Below, piece after piece: positions 50,207 to 59,232 of a stretch of 64,000 nt of DNA. The DNA comes from Prosthecobacter fusiformis. Its GTDB lineage: Bacteria > Verrucomicrobiota > Verrucomicrobiia > Verrucomicrobiales > Verrucomicrobiaceae. The stretch lies in assembly GCF_004364345.1 (NCBI RefSeq), contig NZ_SOCA01000006.1, positions 62,001-126,000 of the forward strand, read 5' to 3'. The translations under genes and the position numbers were made by a program. Under the pieces are notes generated by a model, which was not told the origin of the DNA, did not search any database, and was given only the letters and a program-made list of their open reading frames with translations. The first letter of the stretch is position 1. Each line of letters begins with the position of its first letter.

Positions 50207-52020
50207 TAAGCTTGTGTGAGATGAGGATTGGCCGAGTTCACGCCACCAGCCTTTTTATCCCGGCCCCACCACCAGCTTCCTAGCAGGGCGGTCAGGAGAA
50301 AAAGAATCCAGAAGCGCCAGTTGGCATCGGTTTCCTGGAGGGTTTCGATCTGCTGGGCATCTAGGTCGGCGGATTCATCGAAAGGTTTGGCCTGGGTGAG
50401 GTCAGCCTCACGCGTATCCGCAAAGTGGGCGGCGGCGGTGAGCAGGGTCTGATCTCCCTGGCTGATCTCGAAGAAAGTGGGAAGGGCGGGTGCACGCAGG
50501 AGGTGAGCCTGATGTACGGGTACCGTTTCTGTTTTTCCCTCGCCTGTTTTGAGGGTCAATGGGGATGCTTTTTCACCTCGCTGATGCGCCACGGTGAGTT
50601 GCTGGCGCACATCGTAATTCGCACTCATGGGGGCGATTTTCCCCTCGCGTATTTCTTCCAAAAAACGGTGCAGGAGAACGGCCAGTGCAGGGAGCTTGCG
50701 GGCATTGCTGGTGGCCAGATCAAAGTGGCAGAAAAGCTGGCGTGCCCCAGCAGGCGTCTGCCGCAGGCTGATTAAAGGCCGCTCCCCCTGCCAAAGCAGC
50801 ACACGATCCTTCTTATCCTGCGGCATGACCATGCCTTCCCGCACGAGCAGGGACTGCCAGTTTAGCCCCTCCGTCAGGGGATGGGCTTCACCGACAATGC
50901 GACCAGTCAGTGGCGGTGCATTGTCAGCGCGGGAAGGGGAGGCAAAAATACAGGCATGCTGGTTGGCTTCCAGGGCAATGCTAGGAGGCCAGGTAATAAT
51001 GCGCACATCGGCTTTGGCGGACAGGCCTTCCAGGGTGGTATCCGAGAAGCGGCTGAAAAGCTCGGCGATCTCCTGGGCGGAGGCATCTTTCCCTGCTGGC
51101 ACATTCAGGCTGAGCGTTTTGGGCTGCGGCTGGACGATGGGCAACTGGTCGTCGAGCACCAGAGCATCTGGGGTTAAAGTCAGCTTCAGCATCTCTCCTT
51201 CCGCAGTCTCAAGAAAAGGGCCGGAAAGCGTGCGGGATTCATTGGGGGCGAGGATCAACTGACTTGGAGCCGAGGCCTTACCTGCGGCCTCTGCCCGCCA
51301 TTCACGCTCCTGCGGAGTAGCGCTGTAGTTTCGCACCAGAGCCCGCCAATATTTCTGGCCATCCTTTTCCTCCACAGACACCCCGGCCCAGCCGACGTTA
51401 GATGTTGCTTGGCCGACGGATAAAACTTTGGCATCAAAGGCGGGTGGGGCAGGCAGGGGATGGTCTGTGATCAAGAGCACCGCCCCCTGAGGGCCGACGA
51501 GGCTGCGCGCACTGCGCAGGGCGGGTGTAAAATCATGAGTGCCAAGCTGGGGTTGCCAGGCAGACATGGATTTAACGAGGTCCGCCGCAGACGTGCCATA
51601 ATAAAGATTGGCGGCATTCACATCCGTGCCCAAAAGGGTCAGCTCAGCACGGGCTCCGGGGAGTAAAATTCCAGAGAGGCTATCCCGTACCGCCTTCTCC
51701 GCCGCTGGGCGAAAAGCCTGCATGGAGGCCGAGCTGTCCAAGACCAGCGCCACACGATGAATGGCATCATTTTTGAGCCATAGGGGACCTGCCAGTAGCC
51801 AGGTGAAAAGAAGCACCATCAATAACTGGAGCCACAGTGGTACAGAAAGGCGCAGCCGCTCAATGCGGTTTCCCTTTTCCGATTCACGCTGGAGCTGCTG
51901 GAGGAGAAAAAGCGTGGTCACCCTAACTTTGCGACTGCGCTTTTGCAGGAAGTGAATGGCCAAGACCACGGGAATGCCCAGCAATGCCCAAAGAGCGAGA
52001 GGGTGGGCGAAGGTGGGCAT
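50206..52020 (-). CDS. BatA-like VWA domain membrane protein
   Basis: The 604-residue protein has the N-terminal BatA aerotolerance-regulator layout: first membrane helix (about 8-24, LALWALLGIPVVLAIHFL), the basic KRSRKVRVTTLFLL segment, a second helix (about 62-78), then a VWA domain opening VALVLDSSASMQ near residue 90. A long beta-rich exported region follows and a final helix (WILFLLTALLGSWWWG). Such proteins are normally encoded with MoxR ATPase and DUF58 genes; neither is present. The second gene of the unit overlaps its stop by one base. Its promoter must lie in the 200 bases that also contain a long hairpin. Confidence 0.85.
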   Translation of the reverse strand: MPTFAHPLALWALLGIPVVLAIHFLQKRSRKVRVTTLFLLQQLQRESEKGNRIERLRLSVPLWLQLLMVLLFTWLLAGPLWLKNDAIHRVALVLDSSASMQAFRPAAEKAVRDSLSGILLPGARAELTLLGTDVNAANLYYGTSAADLVKSMSAWQPQLGTHDFTPALRSARSLVGPQGAVLLITDHPLPAPPAFDAKVLSVGQATSNVGWAGVSVEEKDGQKYWRALVRNYSATPQEREWRAEAAGKASAPSQLILAPNESRTLSGPFLETAEGEMLKLTLTPDALVLDDQLPIVQPQPKTLSLNVPAGKDASAQEIAELFSRFSDTTLEGLSAKADVRIITWPPSIALEANQHACIFASPSRADNAPPLTGRIVGEAHPLTEGLNWQSLLVREGMVMPQDKKDRVLLWQGERPLISLRQTPAGARQLFCHFDLATSNARKLPALAVLLHRFLEEIREGKIAPMSANYDVRQQLTVAHQRGEKASPLTLKTGEGKTETVPVHQAHLLRAPALPTFFEISQGDQTLLTAAAHFADTREADLTQAKPFDESADLDAQQIETLQETDANWRFWILFLLTALLGSWWWGRDKKAGGVNSANPHLTQA

Positions 52021-52034
52021 GGGCGGTGTTCAGT

Positions 52035-52054
52035 TACAGTCTTCAGTCTTCCGT
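52035..52054 (+). repeat. Copy of a recurring intergenic word
   Basis: TACAGTCTTCAGTCTTCCGT resembles the minus-strand word TACAGTCTACAGTTTCCGT at 25576-25558. Two matches at distant intergenic sites suggest a dispersed repeat family. Confidence 0.45.
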
Positions 52055-52091
52055 TTGAAGTGCTCAAACCACGGACGAGGGATTTTGAACC

Positions 52092-52159
52092 ACGAATGCC
52101 CAGCAATAAACACTAATCATTAAACCCGGTGAGATTAGTGTTCTCTGCTGGGCATTCGT
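52092..52159. repeat. Long intergenic inverted repeat (27-bp arms)
   Basis: The arms 52092-52118 and 52133-52159 pair perfectly except for one 3-by-3 internal loop: ACGAATGCCCAGCA pairs with TGCTGGGCATTCGT and AACACTAATC with GATTAGTGTT. The loop is 14 bases. It is not next to a T run. It lies between the BatA-like gene and the desaturase terminator and looks like a dispersed palindromic element rather than a terminator. Confidence 0.85.
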
Positions 52160-52173
52160 CGATATGAAAGCAC

Positions 52174-52203
52174 AAAAAAAGCGGAGGCATTAGCCTCCGC
52201 TTT
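52174..52203 (-). terminator. Intrinsic terminator of the desaturase gene
   Basis: On the minus strand GCGGAGGC-TAAT-GCCTCCGC forms an 8-bp stem, extended by A-T pairs, and runs into seven Ts. It is 25 bases after the desaturase stop. Confidence 0.9.
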
Positions 52204-52228
52204 GAATTTTCGCTAGATATCGGGTGAT

Positions 52229-53089
52229 TCAGCCGAGCGAAGCAGTCGCTTCCTTGCCTTCCAACACGCGAGCGTTAGGCTCCTTGATGTCGTGGACGAT
52301 GCCCACAAACTTGAGCGCCTTGATCACATAATAAGTTGGGTCGATTTCCCACCAGAAGAAACCCTGGCGTGCGCAGTGCGGGTAGTAATGGTGGTTGTTG
52401 TGCCAGCCTTCGCCCAGGGTGACGATGGCCAGGATGAAGGAGTTGCGGCTGGACTCACCCGTCTCATAACGGCGGCTGCCGAGGAGGTGGCAGAAGGAGT
52501 TGATGGCGAAGGTGGTGTGATAAAGAATCACCGTGCTAAGGCAGAAGCCCCAGAGGAAATAAGTCAGGCCGCCCATAGCGGTTCCGGTCATCAAAAGGCC
52601 GAAAAGATAGGTGGCAACGGCCAGGACCAGCGGCGGAATGATGTGATGGCGGTCAATGAAGACCAGCTCAGGAAACTTCGTCAGGTCCTTTACGCGCTTG
52701 GCGTCATATTCATTGTAGTCAGGTGCCAAAACCCAGCCGACGTGCGCCCAATAAAAGCCCTGCTGCTTCACGGAATGGATGTCGTCTTCCTGATCGGAAT
52801 GCTGGTGATGGTGCCGGTGATGGGCTGCCCACCAGAGTGCTCCTTTTTGAGCGGACATGCCCCCTAGCCAAGCCAGAACGAACTGGAACCAGCGGGAAGT
52901 CTTGAAAGAGCGGTGTGAGAAATAACGGTGATAACCGCCTGTGATTCCGAATTTACGGACCAAAAAGAGACCGACGCAAAGAAGAATTGCGGTGAGATCG
53001 GGCTTAACGAAAAAGGCCGAAATGGCGAGGGCGTGCAGTCCGAAAAAGAGGACGCCGCTGAGATTGAGTTGAAATGCTGGCTTAGTCAC
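52229..53089 (-). CDS. Membrane fatty-acid desaturase (acyl-CoA/delta-9 type)
   Basis: The 286-residue protein is a di-iron membrane desaturase: three His boxes are visible, HRYFSH (54-59), HRHHH within AAHHRHHHQHSD (around 90-97), and GWHNNHHYYPH near 228-238. Four membrane helices surround them. These enzymes introduce a cis double bond into acyl chains, using electrons from a reductase, and adjust membrane fluidity at low temperature. The length matches bacterial DesC-like enzymes. It is a single gene ending in a strong terminator. A small palindrome lies about 100 bases upstream. Confidence 0.93.
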   Translation of the reverse strand: MTKPAFQLNLSGVLFFGLHALAISAFFVKPDLTAILLCVGLFLVRKFGITGGYHRYFSHRSFKTSRWFQFVLAWLGGMSAQKGALWWAAHHRHHHQHSDQEDDIHSVKQQGFYWAHVGWVLAPDYNEYDAKRVKDLTKFPELVFIDRHHIIPPLVLAVATYLFGLLMTGTAMGGLTYFLWGFCLSTVILYHTTFAINSFCHLLGSRRYETGESSRNSFILAIVTLGEGWHNNHHYYPHCARQGFFWWEIDPTYYVIKALKFVGIVHDIKEPNARVLEGKEATASLG

Positions 53090-53191
53090 AAGAAGAGAAG
53101 TCGGAACCCACTAATGACAGTCGTTTGCAAAAAATCAACCTTCGGATTTGATCTGGACATTATTGGCACACTTTTGTAATGAGCAGGCGCA

Positions 53192-53208
53192 TGATGCAAA
53201 ATGCATCA
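53192..53208. promoter_or_regulatory. Short palindrome upstream of the desaturase gene
   Basis: TGATGCA-AAA-TGCATCA is a perfect 7-bp inverted repeat about 100 bases before the desaturase start and 60 bases after the topoisomerase stop. It could be an operator of the desaturase gene; no T run follows. Confidence 0.35.
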
Positions 53209-53267
53209 AAAACCGGCTCGGATACGCTTGAATAGCCCTGGTTAAGGGCCTTCGTGGCGTTTAGCGG

Positions 53268-55889
53268 CTATTCTTCTGGGGGTTCCTCGGACGCGGTTTT
53301 TTTTGCAAATCGGCCTTTTTTAGGAGCCGCTGGGGCTTTGGGTTTCGCCTCGCGCGGAGGAAACTCCCAGCCGAGCAGTCGTTTTTCGCCAGCTTTGCAG
53401 AGCAGGAAAGAGCTGAAGGGACGGCCTCTTTTGGAGATCATTCCCTCAATAAGGTCCGTCTTGCCTTCGGTGAAGAATTTGATGGCGTTAGCCACACTGA
53501 TTTCCTTCTTGCACAACACTTTAGGAATGCGCGCGTTACACGCCTTGGCGTCCTTCGCGGCAACGTTGCAAATGTAATGCTCCGTAGTCTCGTAGATCTT
53601 GCCATCACGCTTCTTCAGCTTACACACAGGGCAGGGAGCGATGGGGGCCGCACTGGTGAAATCAAATGGCGGTGGAGCGTCAGGATCGTTCTCACCACCT
53701 GGGAAAACAAAGCTAGTTTTGCCGTCGTCCTTGATCTCGATACCCGCCGTGAAGTCCTTGCCCAGGCGGCTGCGGAAGCCTTCCATCGGGGGCAGGAAAC
53801 GTTTTTCTATCAGCTCACGCAGACGCTCTTCACTCAGTTCATGACCGGCGATGACCTTGTAAACACGGACTTTGCAGTCAGGGTTTTTGCAGGAGAGATA
53901 GTCCTCTTTCTGCTCAAAGCCCCGGTGTCCGCAGACGCCGCATTTGGCATCGAAATCAGGATACACGCGGTCTTTGGCTACCTTGTGATAGGCCTTGGTT
54001 TTCTCCACCACCTCGTTGGTCAGGCGGCGGATGTCCCGCATGAAGCTGCTGCGGTCCAGCTTGTTCTGCTCCATCTGGCGCAGCTTGTATTCCCATTGGC
54101 CGGTCAGTTCCGGGCTGCTGAGCGCCTCAATGCCGATCTGGCTGATCTGGTCGATGAGGGACAAGCCCTTGGTGGTGACGGCGATGTTTCGCTCCACCCG
54201 CTCAATGTATTTGTCAGAAATGAGTCCTTCGATGATGGCGGCGCGGGTGGCTGGGGTGCCCAGGCCACGTTCGCTCATGGCCTCAGCCAGTTCTTCGTCC
54301 TCCACCAGCTTGCCCGCACCTTCCATGGTGGAAAGGAGGGTCGCTTCGTTAAACCGGGCTGGGGGTTTGGTCTGCATTTCAGCGGACTGCAGCTCCAGCG
54401 TTTTGGCGGTGTCGCCATCCTTGGCCAAGACCAGAAGCTTGGCCTTGCTGTCGCCTTCGGCAGCAGCCTCTTCAGCCGCTTTTTTTCCATAGACAGCCAA
54501 CCAGCCGGGAGCCACGAGGACCTTGCCCTCACTTTTGAAGGCATCCTTTTCGATTCGGGTGATTCGGGTGGTCACCTCAAATTCCGCCGGGGGAAAGAAG
54601 ACGGCGACGAAACGGCGTGCGACCATGTCGAACAGTTTCTGCTCCGCCTCTGGCAGTTCCTTGGGCGGGATGAGGCCGGTCGGGATGATGGCAAAGTGGT
54701 CGCTGACCTTAGTCGTATCAAAGACACGCTTGAACGGGCGTACCCAGCCGCTGTCCAGGGCGGTGGCGGCGTGGGTGCCCAGATCCTGCGGCAGGGCACC
54801 AGGCTTGCGGGTATCCTGCCGGGCAAAACCGCCCAGAGTTTCCTTCACCGTGCCGACGTAATCCTCCGGCAGATAGCGGGAATCCGTTCGCGGATAGGTC
54901 AGGACCTTGAACTTTTCATAAAGAGCCTGGGCAATCTGGAGCGTGCGACGGGCTGAGAAACCAAAGCGGTTGCTAGCCTCCCGTTGCAGGCTGGTGAGAT
55001 CATACAGCAGCGGGGCGATCTGTTTGGTCGGACGGGTGATCTGCTCAATTTTGCCCGGTTTACCCAGGCAACGCTGGACGATGGCCTGGGCCTTTTCCAG
55101 ATCCCACAGGCGCTCGGCCTTTTTGTGCTCGTCGGTTTCGTCTTTCTTGAAGGATTCGTCAAACCAGCGGCCTTCATACTGGCCCGCGCTGACCTCAAAG
55201 AGGCCATGCACCTCAAAATAAGTGCGCGGAACGAATGCCTGGATCTCCAGTTCACGCTTGGCCAGGATGGTCAGCGTGGGGGTCTGCACACGGCCCGCCG
55301 GGGTGAGGCGGAAGCCGCCATTGCGGGAATTCAGGGCGGTTAGGGCACGGGTGGAATTGATGCCCACCAGCCAGTCAGACTCGCTGCGGCATTTGGCGGC
55401 ATCCGCGAGCGGGCGCATCTCTTCATCGCTCCGCAGTTTTTGGAAAGCGCCGAGGATGGCCCCTTGCGTCATGGACTGCATCCACAGGCGTTGGACTGGC
55501 TTTTTAATGCCAGCGGCCTCCACGATGTAGCGGAAAATCAGCTCCCCCTCACGCCCGGCATCGCAAGCATTGATGAGCCTATCCACGTCCTTGCGCTTCA
55601 TCAGGCGGCTGAGGAGTTTGAAACGGTCCGCACTGTCCTCAATGGGCTTCAGTTCGAATTCCTGCGGCATGATGGGCAGGTGCGTCCACCCCCAGCCGAT
55701 CTTTTTCCCGTTCACCTCAGGCATGCCAAGTTCGATCAAATGACCGACAGCGCTGGAGATGACATGCGTTTCATTTTCGAAATAGTCCTTCTCCTTGGTG
55801 AAAGCGGTCATGCCCGGCGCTTTGCCGAGGGCACGGGCAAGGTCGGTAGCCACGCTGGGTTTTTCTGCGATGATGAGGGCCTTGGGCAT
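53268..55889 (-). CDS. topB: DNA topoisomerase III (type IA), with extended zinc-finger C-terminus
   Basis: The 873-residue protein begins with the Toprim domain ([11 protein letters not shown] with the catalytic Glu). It has the type IA core with SEWDWLVG-like text (here [15 protein letters not shown]) and the active-site Tyr in [15 protein letters not shown] near residue 333. E. coli TopB is about 650 residues. The excess here is a C-terminal region with CGVCGHRGF...CKNPDC and CPVCKLKK...C zinc-finger-like units, followed by a Lys/Pro/Ala tail. It decatenates single-stranded intermediates during replication and recombination. [12 protein letters not shown] at 55889 is the natural start; an upstream frame adds 20 unrelated residues. 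Confidence 0.92.
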   Translation of the reverse strand: MPKALIIAEKPSVATDLARALGKAPGMTAFTKEKDYFENETHVISSAVGHLIELGMPEVNGKKIGWGWTHLPIMPQEFELKPIEDSADRFKLLSRLMKRKDVDRLINACDAGREGELIFRYIVEAAGIKKPVQRLWMQSMTQGAILGAFQKLRSDEEMRPLADAAKCRSESDWLVGINSTRALTALNSRNGGFRLTPAGRVQTPTLTILAKRELEIQAFVPRTYFEVHGLFEVSAGQYEGRWFDESFKKDETDEHKKAERLWDLEKAQAIVQRCLGKPGKIEQITRPTKQIAPLLYDLTSLQREASNRFGFSARRTLQIAQALYEKFKVLTYPRTDSRYLPEDYVGTVKETLGGFARQDTRKPGALPQDLGTHAATALDSGWVRPFKRVFDTTKVSDHFAIIPTGLIPPKELPEAEQKLFDMVARRFVAVFFPPAEFEVTTRITRIEKDAFKSEGKVLVAPGWLAVYGKKAAEEAAAEGDSKAKLLVLAKDGDTAKTLELQSAEMQTKPPARFNEATLLSTMEGAGKLVEDEELAEAMSERGLGTPATRAAIIEGLISDKYIERVERNIAVTTKGLSLIDQISQIGIEALSSPELTGQWEYKLRQMEQNKLDRSSFMRDIRRLTNEVVEKTKAYHKVAKDRVYPDFDAKCGVCGHRGFEQKEDYLSCKNPDCKVRVYKVIAGHELSEERLRELIEKRFLPPMEGFRSRLGKDFTAGIEIKDDGKTSFVFPGGENDPDAPPPFDFTSAAPIAPCPVCKLKKRDGKIYETTEHYICNVAAKDAKACNARIPKVLCKKEISVANAIKFFTEGKTDLIEGMISKRGRPFSSFLLCKAGEKRLLGWEFPPREAKPKAPAAPKKGRFAKKTASEEPPEE

Positions 55890-56032
55890 GATAAGGAGCA
55901 ATGACTGAAATGGGGGCAACCAAGGGCACGCATTCGGAGCCCCTGTCAAATTTTTCGATGTAGATACGCCCGGCGGACTCTTGTTGGAGGTCCTGACCAG
56001 CGAGGTTAAGAGGTGAAAATGAGCGATTTACC

Positions 56033-57472
56033 TCACTCGGCGTTTTTCTTGTTCTTTTTGCCCTTCCCTTTGCCTTTGCCCTTTCCCTTAGGGGCCTCTA
56101 CGGGGGTATTGGGGGTGGGCATTTTTGCCCCGATGTCCTTTCTCCAAGTCACCATTTTGGCCTGAAGTTCCTTCGTTTTGTCCGGCATTTCAGCCGCCAG
56201 ATTTTTGGTTTCACCGATGTCCTGCTCCAGATTGTAGAGCTCCAAGCGACCATCCTCGAAAAATTCCATGAGCTTCCAGGACCCCTGTTGGATGAGGCCT
56301 ACGGGGGTCGTGCGCCAGGTGCCGGGATCTGCGCCTAGATAACCCGGGACGTGCTGGAAGATGGCCTCACGCTTCAGAGTGGCTTTGGCATTCCGGAGCA
56401 AAGGGGCCAGACTTTCCCCATCCAGCGGATAATTTTCCGGGGCTGAGGCACCGGCGACTTCCAGAAAAGTTGGATAAATATCCACATGGATGCTGGGGAC
56501 GCCGGTTTGCGTGCCAGGAGCGATGATGCTAGGCCAACGGGCGATGAAGGGCACCCGGGTGCCGCCTTCGTAGAGGCTGCCTTTGCCGCTGCGCAGAGGA
56601 GCATTGTCGGTGTTATCACCCTTTTTCTTGATGCCTTCGCGCACGTATCCGCCCACGCCGCCATTGTCGCTGGTGAAAATGAGGAGCGTATTGTCCGCGA
56701 TGCCCTGCTTTTCCAGTTCGGCCATGACGCGGCCCACACTTTCATCCACGCTGGCGATCATGGCGGCATAGACCGGGTTGTTGTGGCCGCCGACCCCGGG
56801 CTTGGCCTTGAATTTTTCGATGAGCTCCGGTTTGGCATCAATGGGTGAGTGCACGCCATAATGCGGCAGATAGAGAAAGAAGGGGCCATCCTTGTGGCGC
56901 TGGATAAAGTCCACGGCCTTATCGGTGAGAAAGTCGGCTAAATACTGTCCTTTGGGGTATTCAGTTTCCGGGGTGGTGTGGAAATTGAAGTGCTTGCCGC
57001 TGGACTCGATGGCTTCATCAAAACCCCGCTGACCAGGCTGCTCCGGGCCTTTCATTCCGAGGTGCCACTTGCCAAACATGCCCGTGACATAACCAGCTTT
57101 CTTTAAAGATTGGGCGAGGGTGATCTTGTCCAGCGGCAGGGCTGTCACGTTATCCACAGGGCGGAGCGTGCGGGTCTGCCATTCAAAGCGGCCGATCTCA
57201 CCGACGGTATAAATGCCCGTCCGCGGCGCATACTGGCCGCTCATCAAAGCAGCCCGCGTAGGCTGGCAGTTTTGGCAATGGTGGTGGCTGGTCAGCTTCA
57301 TCCCCTGAGCCGCCAGTTTATCAATGTTGGGCGTCTCGTAATACTGGCTGCCAAAAGTGCCGACATCCGTGTAGCCAAGATCATCGGCCATGATGAAAAC
57401 AATGTTAGGCCGGGCCGCGTGAAGGGCCGTGGCAGACAGCAGGCAAAGCAGGGCGGTGACGAGGGAACGCAT
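56033..57472 (-). CDS. Secreted sulfatase (arylsulfatase family)
   Basis: The 479-residue protein has a signal peptide (about 1-19), then the sulfatase core. The metal-binding Asp pair is at 30-31 (ADDLGY). The formylglycine site is C69-Q-P-T-R73, matching C-x-P-x-R and so dependent on a formylglycine-generating enzyme. Other family stretches are TGMFGKWHLG and FTSDNGG. The C-terminus is an unusual Lys/Gly repeat tail. Sulfatases release sulfate from polysaccharides or other esters outside the cytoplasm, common in Verrucomicrobia. Its start is divergent from the BlaI-type gene, and the two operators between them could control it as well. Confidence 0.93.
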   Translation of the reverse strand: MRSLVTALLCLLSATALHAARPNIVFIMADDLGYTDVGTFGSQYYETPNIDKLAAQGMKLTSHHHCQNCQPTRAALMSGQYAPRTGIYTVGEIGRFEWQTRTLRPVDNVTALPLDKITLAQSLKKAGYVTGMFGKWHLGMKGPEQPGQRGFDEAIESSGKHFNFHTTPETEYPKGQYLADFLTDKAVDFIQRHKDGPFFLYLPHYGVHSPIDAKPELIEKFKAKPGVGGHNNPVYAAMIASVDESVGRVMAELEKQGIADNTLLIFTSDNGGVGGYVREGIKKKGDNTDNAPLRSGKGSLYEGGTRVPFIARWPSIIAPGTQTGVPSIHVDIYPTFLEVAGASAPENYPLDGESLAPLLRNAKATLKREAIFQHVPGYLGADPGTWRTTPVGLIQQGSWKLMEFFEDGRLELYNLEQDIGETKNLAAEMPDKTKELQAKMVTWRKDIGAKMPTPNTPVEAPKGKGKGKGKGKKNKKNAE

Positions 57473-57537
57473 GGTGCCGCTAAAACGAAAGGTATGTGGA
57501 CATCTTATGCAATTTGTCGGGTATTTATTTTTCCCAT

Positions 57538-57576
57538 CACTACATTTGTAGTTGTTGTGTCACTACATTTGTAGTG
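57538..57576. promoter_or_regulatory. Two BlaI-type operators between sulfatase and repressor genes
   Basis: CACTACATTTGTAGT occurs at 57538-57552 and CACTACATTTGTAGTG at 57561-57576. Each contains the dyad TACA-TT-TGTA, the form of BlaI/MecI operators (TACA-xx-TGTA). They are 23 bases apart, about two helical turns, and lie between the starts of the sulfatase (minus) and the BlaI-type gene (plus). Confidence 0.85.
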
Positions 57577-57591
57577 AAATGATATGTCGAT

Positions 57592-57969
57592 ATGCCACTT
57601 CCAGACATTTCTGAATCCGAATGGTCCGTCATGGAGGCGTTGTGGGAGTCTTCTCCACAGACAGCCTCAGAGTTGACCCGGACTCTCCGTCCCACCACGA
57701 AATGGGCAGAGAATACCGTTCGCACGCTGCTGACGCGCTTGATCGAAAAAGGAGCGCTCACGACTTCCAAGAACAGCTCCGGCACCTTTACTTATCTGCC
57801 TGCAATAAATCGTGAGGCCTGTGTGCGGGCCAAGGGAGAGAGCTTCATGCAGCGTATTTTTGGCGGTGCGGCGAAACCACTGCTCGTTCACTTCGCCCAG
57901 AATAGTAAGCTCACTCCCGCAGAGGTACGCGAGCTGAAAAAGATCCTTGATCAAACGCTCAAGCCCTAA
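57592..57969 (+). CDS. BlaI/MecI/CopY family transcriptional repressor
   Basis: The 125-residue protein is a winged-helix repressor of the BlaI group: ESEWSVMEALWESSPQTASE begins the helix-turn-helix, followed by TKWAENTVRTLLTRLIEKGAL, the family recognition helix and wing. The C-terminal half is the dimerisation helix pair with LTPAEVRELKKILDQ. Two matching operators lie upstream, consistent with autorepression. It lies seven bases before an M56-peptidase sensor gene, as blaI does with blaR1. The effector need not be a beta-lactam, since no beta-lactamase gene is nearby. Confidence 0.93.
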   Translation: MPLPDISESEWSVMEALWESSPQTASELTRTLRPTTKWAENTVRTLLTRLIEKGALTTSKNSSGTFTYLPAINREACVRAKGESFMQRIFGGAAKPLLVHFAQNSKLTPAEVRELKKILDQTLKP

Positions 57970-57975
57970 CCTGCC

Positions 57976-59232
57976 ATGGACATTCTCATGCCTTTCTTTG
58001 ACTGGGTTCTCTCAGCGACCACACGCGCCTCGCTGCTCACTGTGGCGGTCTTCCTGGCACAGTCAATATTGCGGCATTATGTGTCGGCGCGCTGGAATTA
58101 TGCTCTATGGCTGCCGGTACTGATCGTGCTGCTGATGCCCATCTCCCTGGAGAGCTCCTGGAGTGTGACTTCCATCACCCACATGGCCCCAGCTCCACAA
58201 CAGGAGCTTTCTATCACTGAGCCAAGCAAGGCTGCGTCCGTTCCACTATCCTTCGATGCAGCTTCTGAAACTCCCGTGCCGGTCCCATGGCGGCAGATCA
58301 TTTGCCTGGCGTGGCTAGGCGGGGCCATCGGCATAATGTCGTTCAGCATCGTCGCCTTTACGCAAACATTGTGGAGGTTCAGGCGTACTCGTCTGCCAGT
58401 AAGTGATATCTTACAATGTGAGCTTGCCGGTCTAGCTCCGCAGATGGGTCTGCATCACGTTCCACGAGTATGGGTGGCCTCTGCGATCCGCAGTCCGGCC
58501 GTGATAGGTCTGCTGCGTCCTACCCTTTTACTGCCCTCCCATTTTGAACAAATGCTCCAGCCACATGAGGCTCGTCTCGTCCTCAAGCATGAGCTGATGC
58601 ACATCAAACGAGGGGATCTGTGGGTAAATGCCCTGCTCTGCCTCCTCCTCTCCATGCATTGGTTCAATCCGCTGCTCTGGCTCGCCTTTTTCAAGGCCCG
58701 CTTCGACCGCGAAGCCGCCTGCGATACCCAGGTTCTCGACGGTGCGAACCAGACTCAACGTGTCACTTACGGGCACACACTGCTGAAAGTCGAAACCGCC
58801 TTTAGCCAGCAAGGACTCAGCCTAGGTTTTGTGGGCATTTTCCAAAGGGGTGCTGCCCTGCGTGCCCGCATTCAATCCATTGCAAACCAGCCCCGCGCAC
58901 ATCCCATCATGAAAATCGCGACCAGTGTTAGTATCGTGTTATTAACTTTCATAGGCATCACCAAAGGTGCCTCACCAGACCCCAAGGCCCCCCAGATTCA
59001 CATTGTTTCCAAGTTCATTGAGCTTCATTCCCGCGGCGATGCGCCTGTCCTGGTGCTGCCGGAGCCGCTTCATGAAGGGAATATTAAGCCCGGGTTTGTG
59101 GGCACCTTCCCCGATTCTCAGATCCAGACATTGATCCGGGAACTGAGCCAGCGGAAAGGAGTGGACCTCTTGTCTGCTCCTACCGTGACGACGAAATCCG
59201 GGCGAAAAAGCCAAAGTCGAGATCATCCATGA
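57976..59232 (+). CDS. BlaR1/MecR1-like M56 membrane peptidase, frameshifted in a C-terminal extension
   Basis: The 418-residue open frame has four or so membrane helices and the zinc peptidase motif HELMHIKRGD (His204, Glu205, His208) with EAACD downstream, as in M56 sensors that cleave BlaI repressors. After the final helix (about 310-325) there is no penicillin-binding sensor domain. Instead a secretin-like stretch begins (FIELHSRGD..., then LLSAPTVTTKSGRK). The frame then reads SQSRDHP and stops. A +1 shift at the A5 run (59205-59209) restores AKVEIIHEFLYPVEGG and continues to 59761. The original protein was probably about 594 residues long. Confidence 0.85.
   Translation: MDILMPFFDWVLSATTRASLLTVAVFLAQSILRHYVSARWNYALWLPVLIVLLMPISLESSWSVTSITHMAPAPQQELSITEPSKAASVPLSFDAASETPVPVPWRQIICLAWLGGAIGIMSFSIVAFTQTLWRFRRTRLPVSDILQCELAGLAPQMGLHHVPRVWVASAIRSPAVIGLLRPTLLLPSHFEQMLQPHEARLVLKHELMHIKRGDLWVNALLCLLLSMHWFNPLLWLAFFKARFDREAACDTQVLDGANQTQRVTYGHTLLKVETAFSQQGLSLGFVGIFQRGAALRARIQSIANQPRAHPIMKIATSVSIVLLTFIGITKGASPDPKAPQIHIVSKFIELHSRGDAPVLVLPEPLHEGNIKPGFVGTFPDSQIQTLIRELSQRKGVDLLSAPTVTTKSGRKSQSRDHP

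Noticed and set aside
53577-54956. A 459-codon plus-strand frame opposite topB
   Set aside because: The minus strand encodes obvious topoisomerase motifs throughout; the opposite frame shows no recognisable domain.
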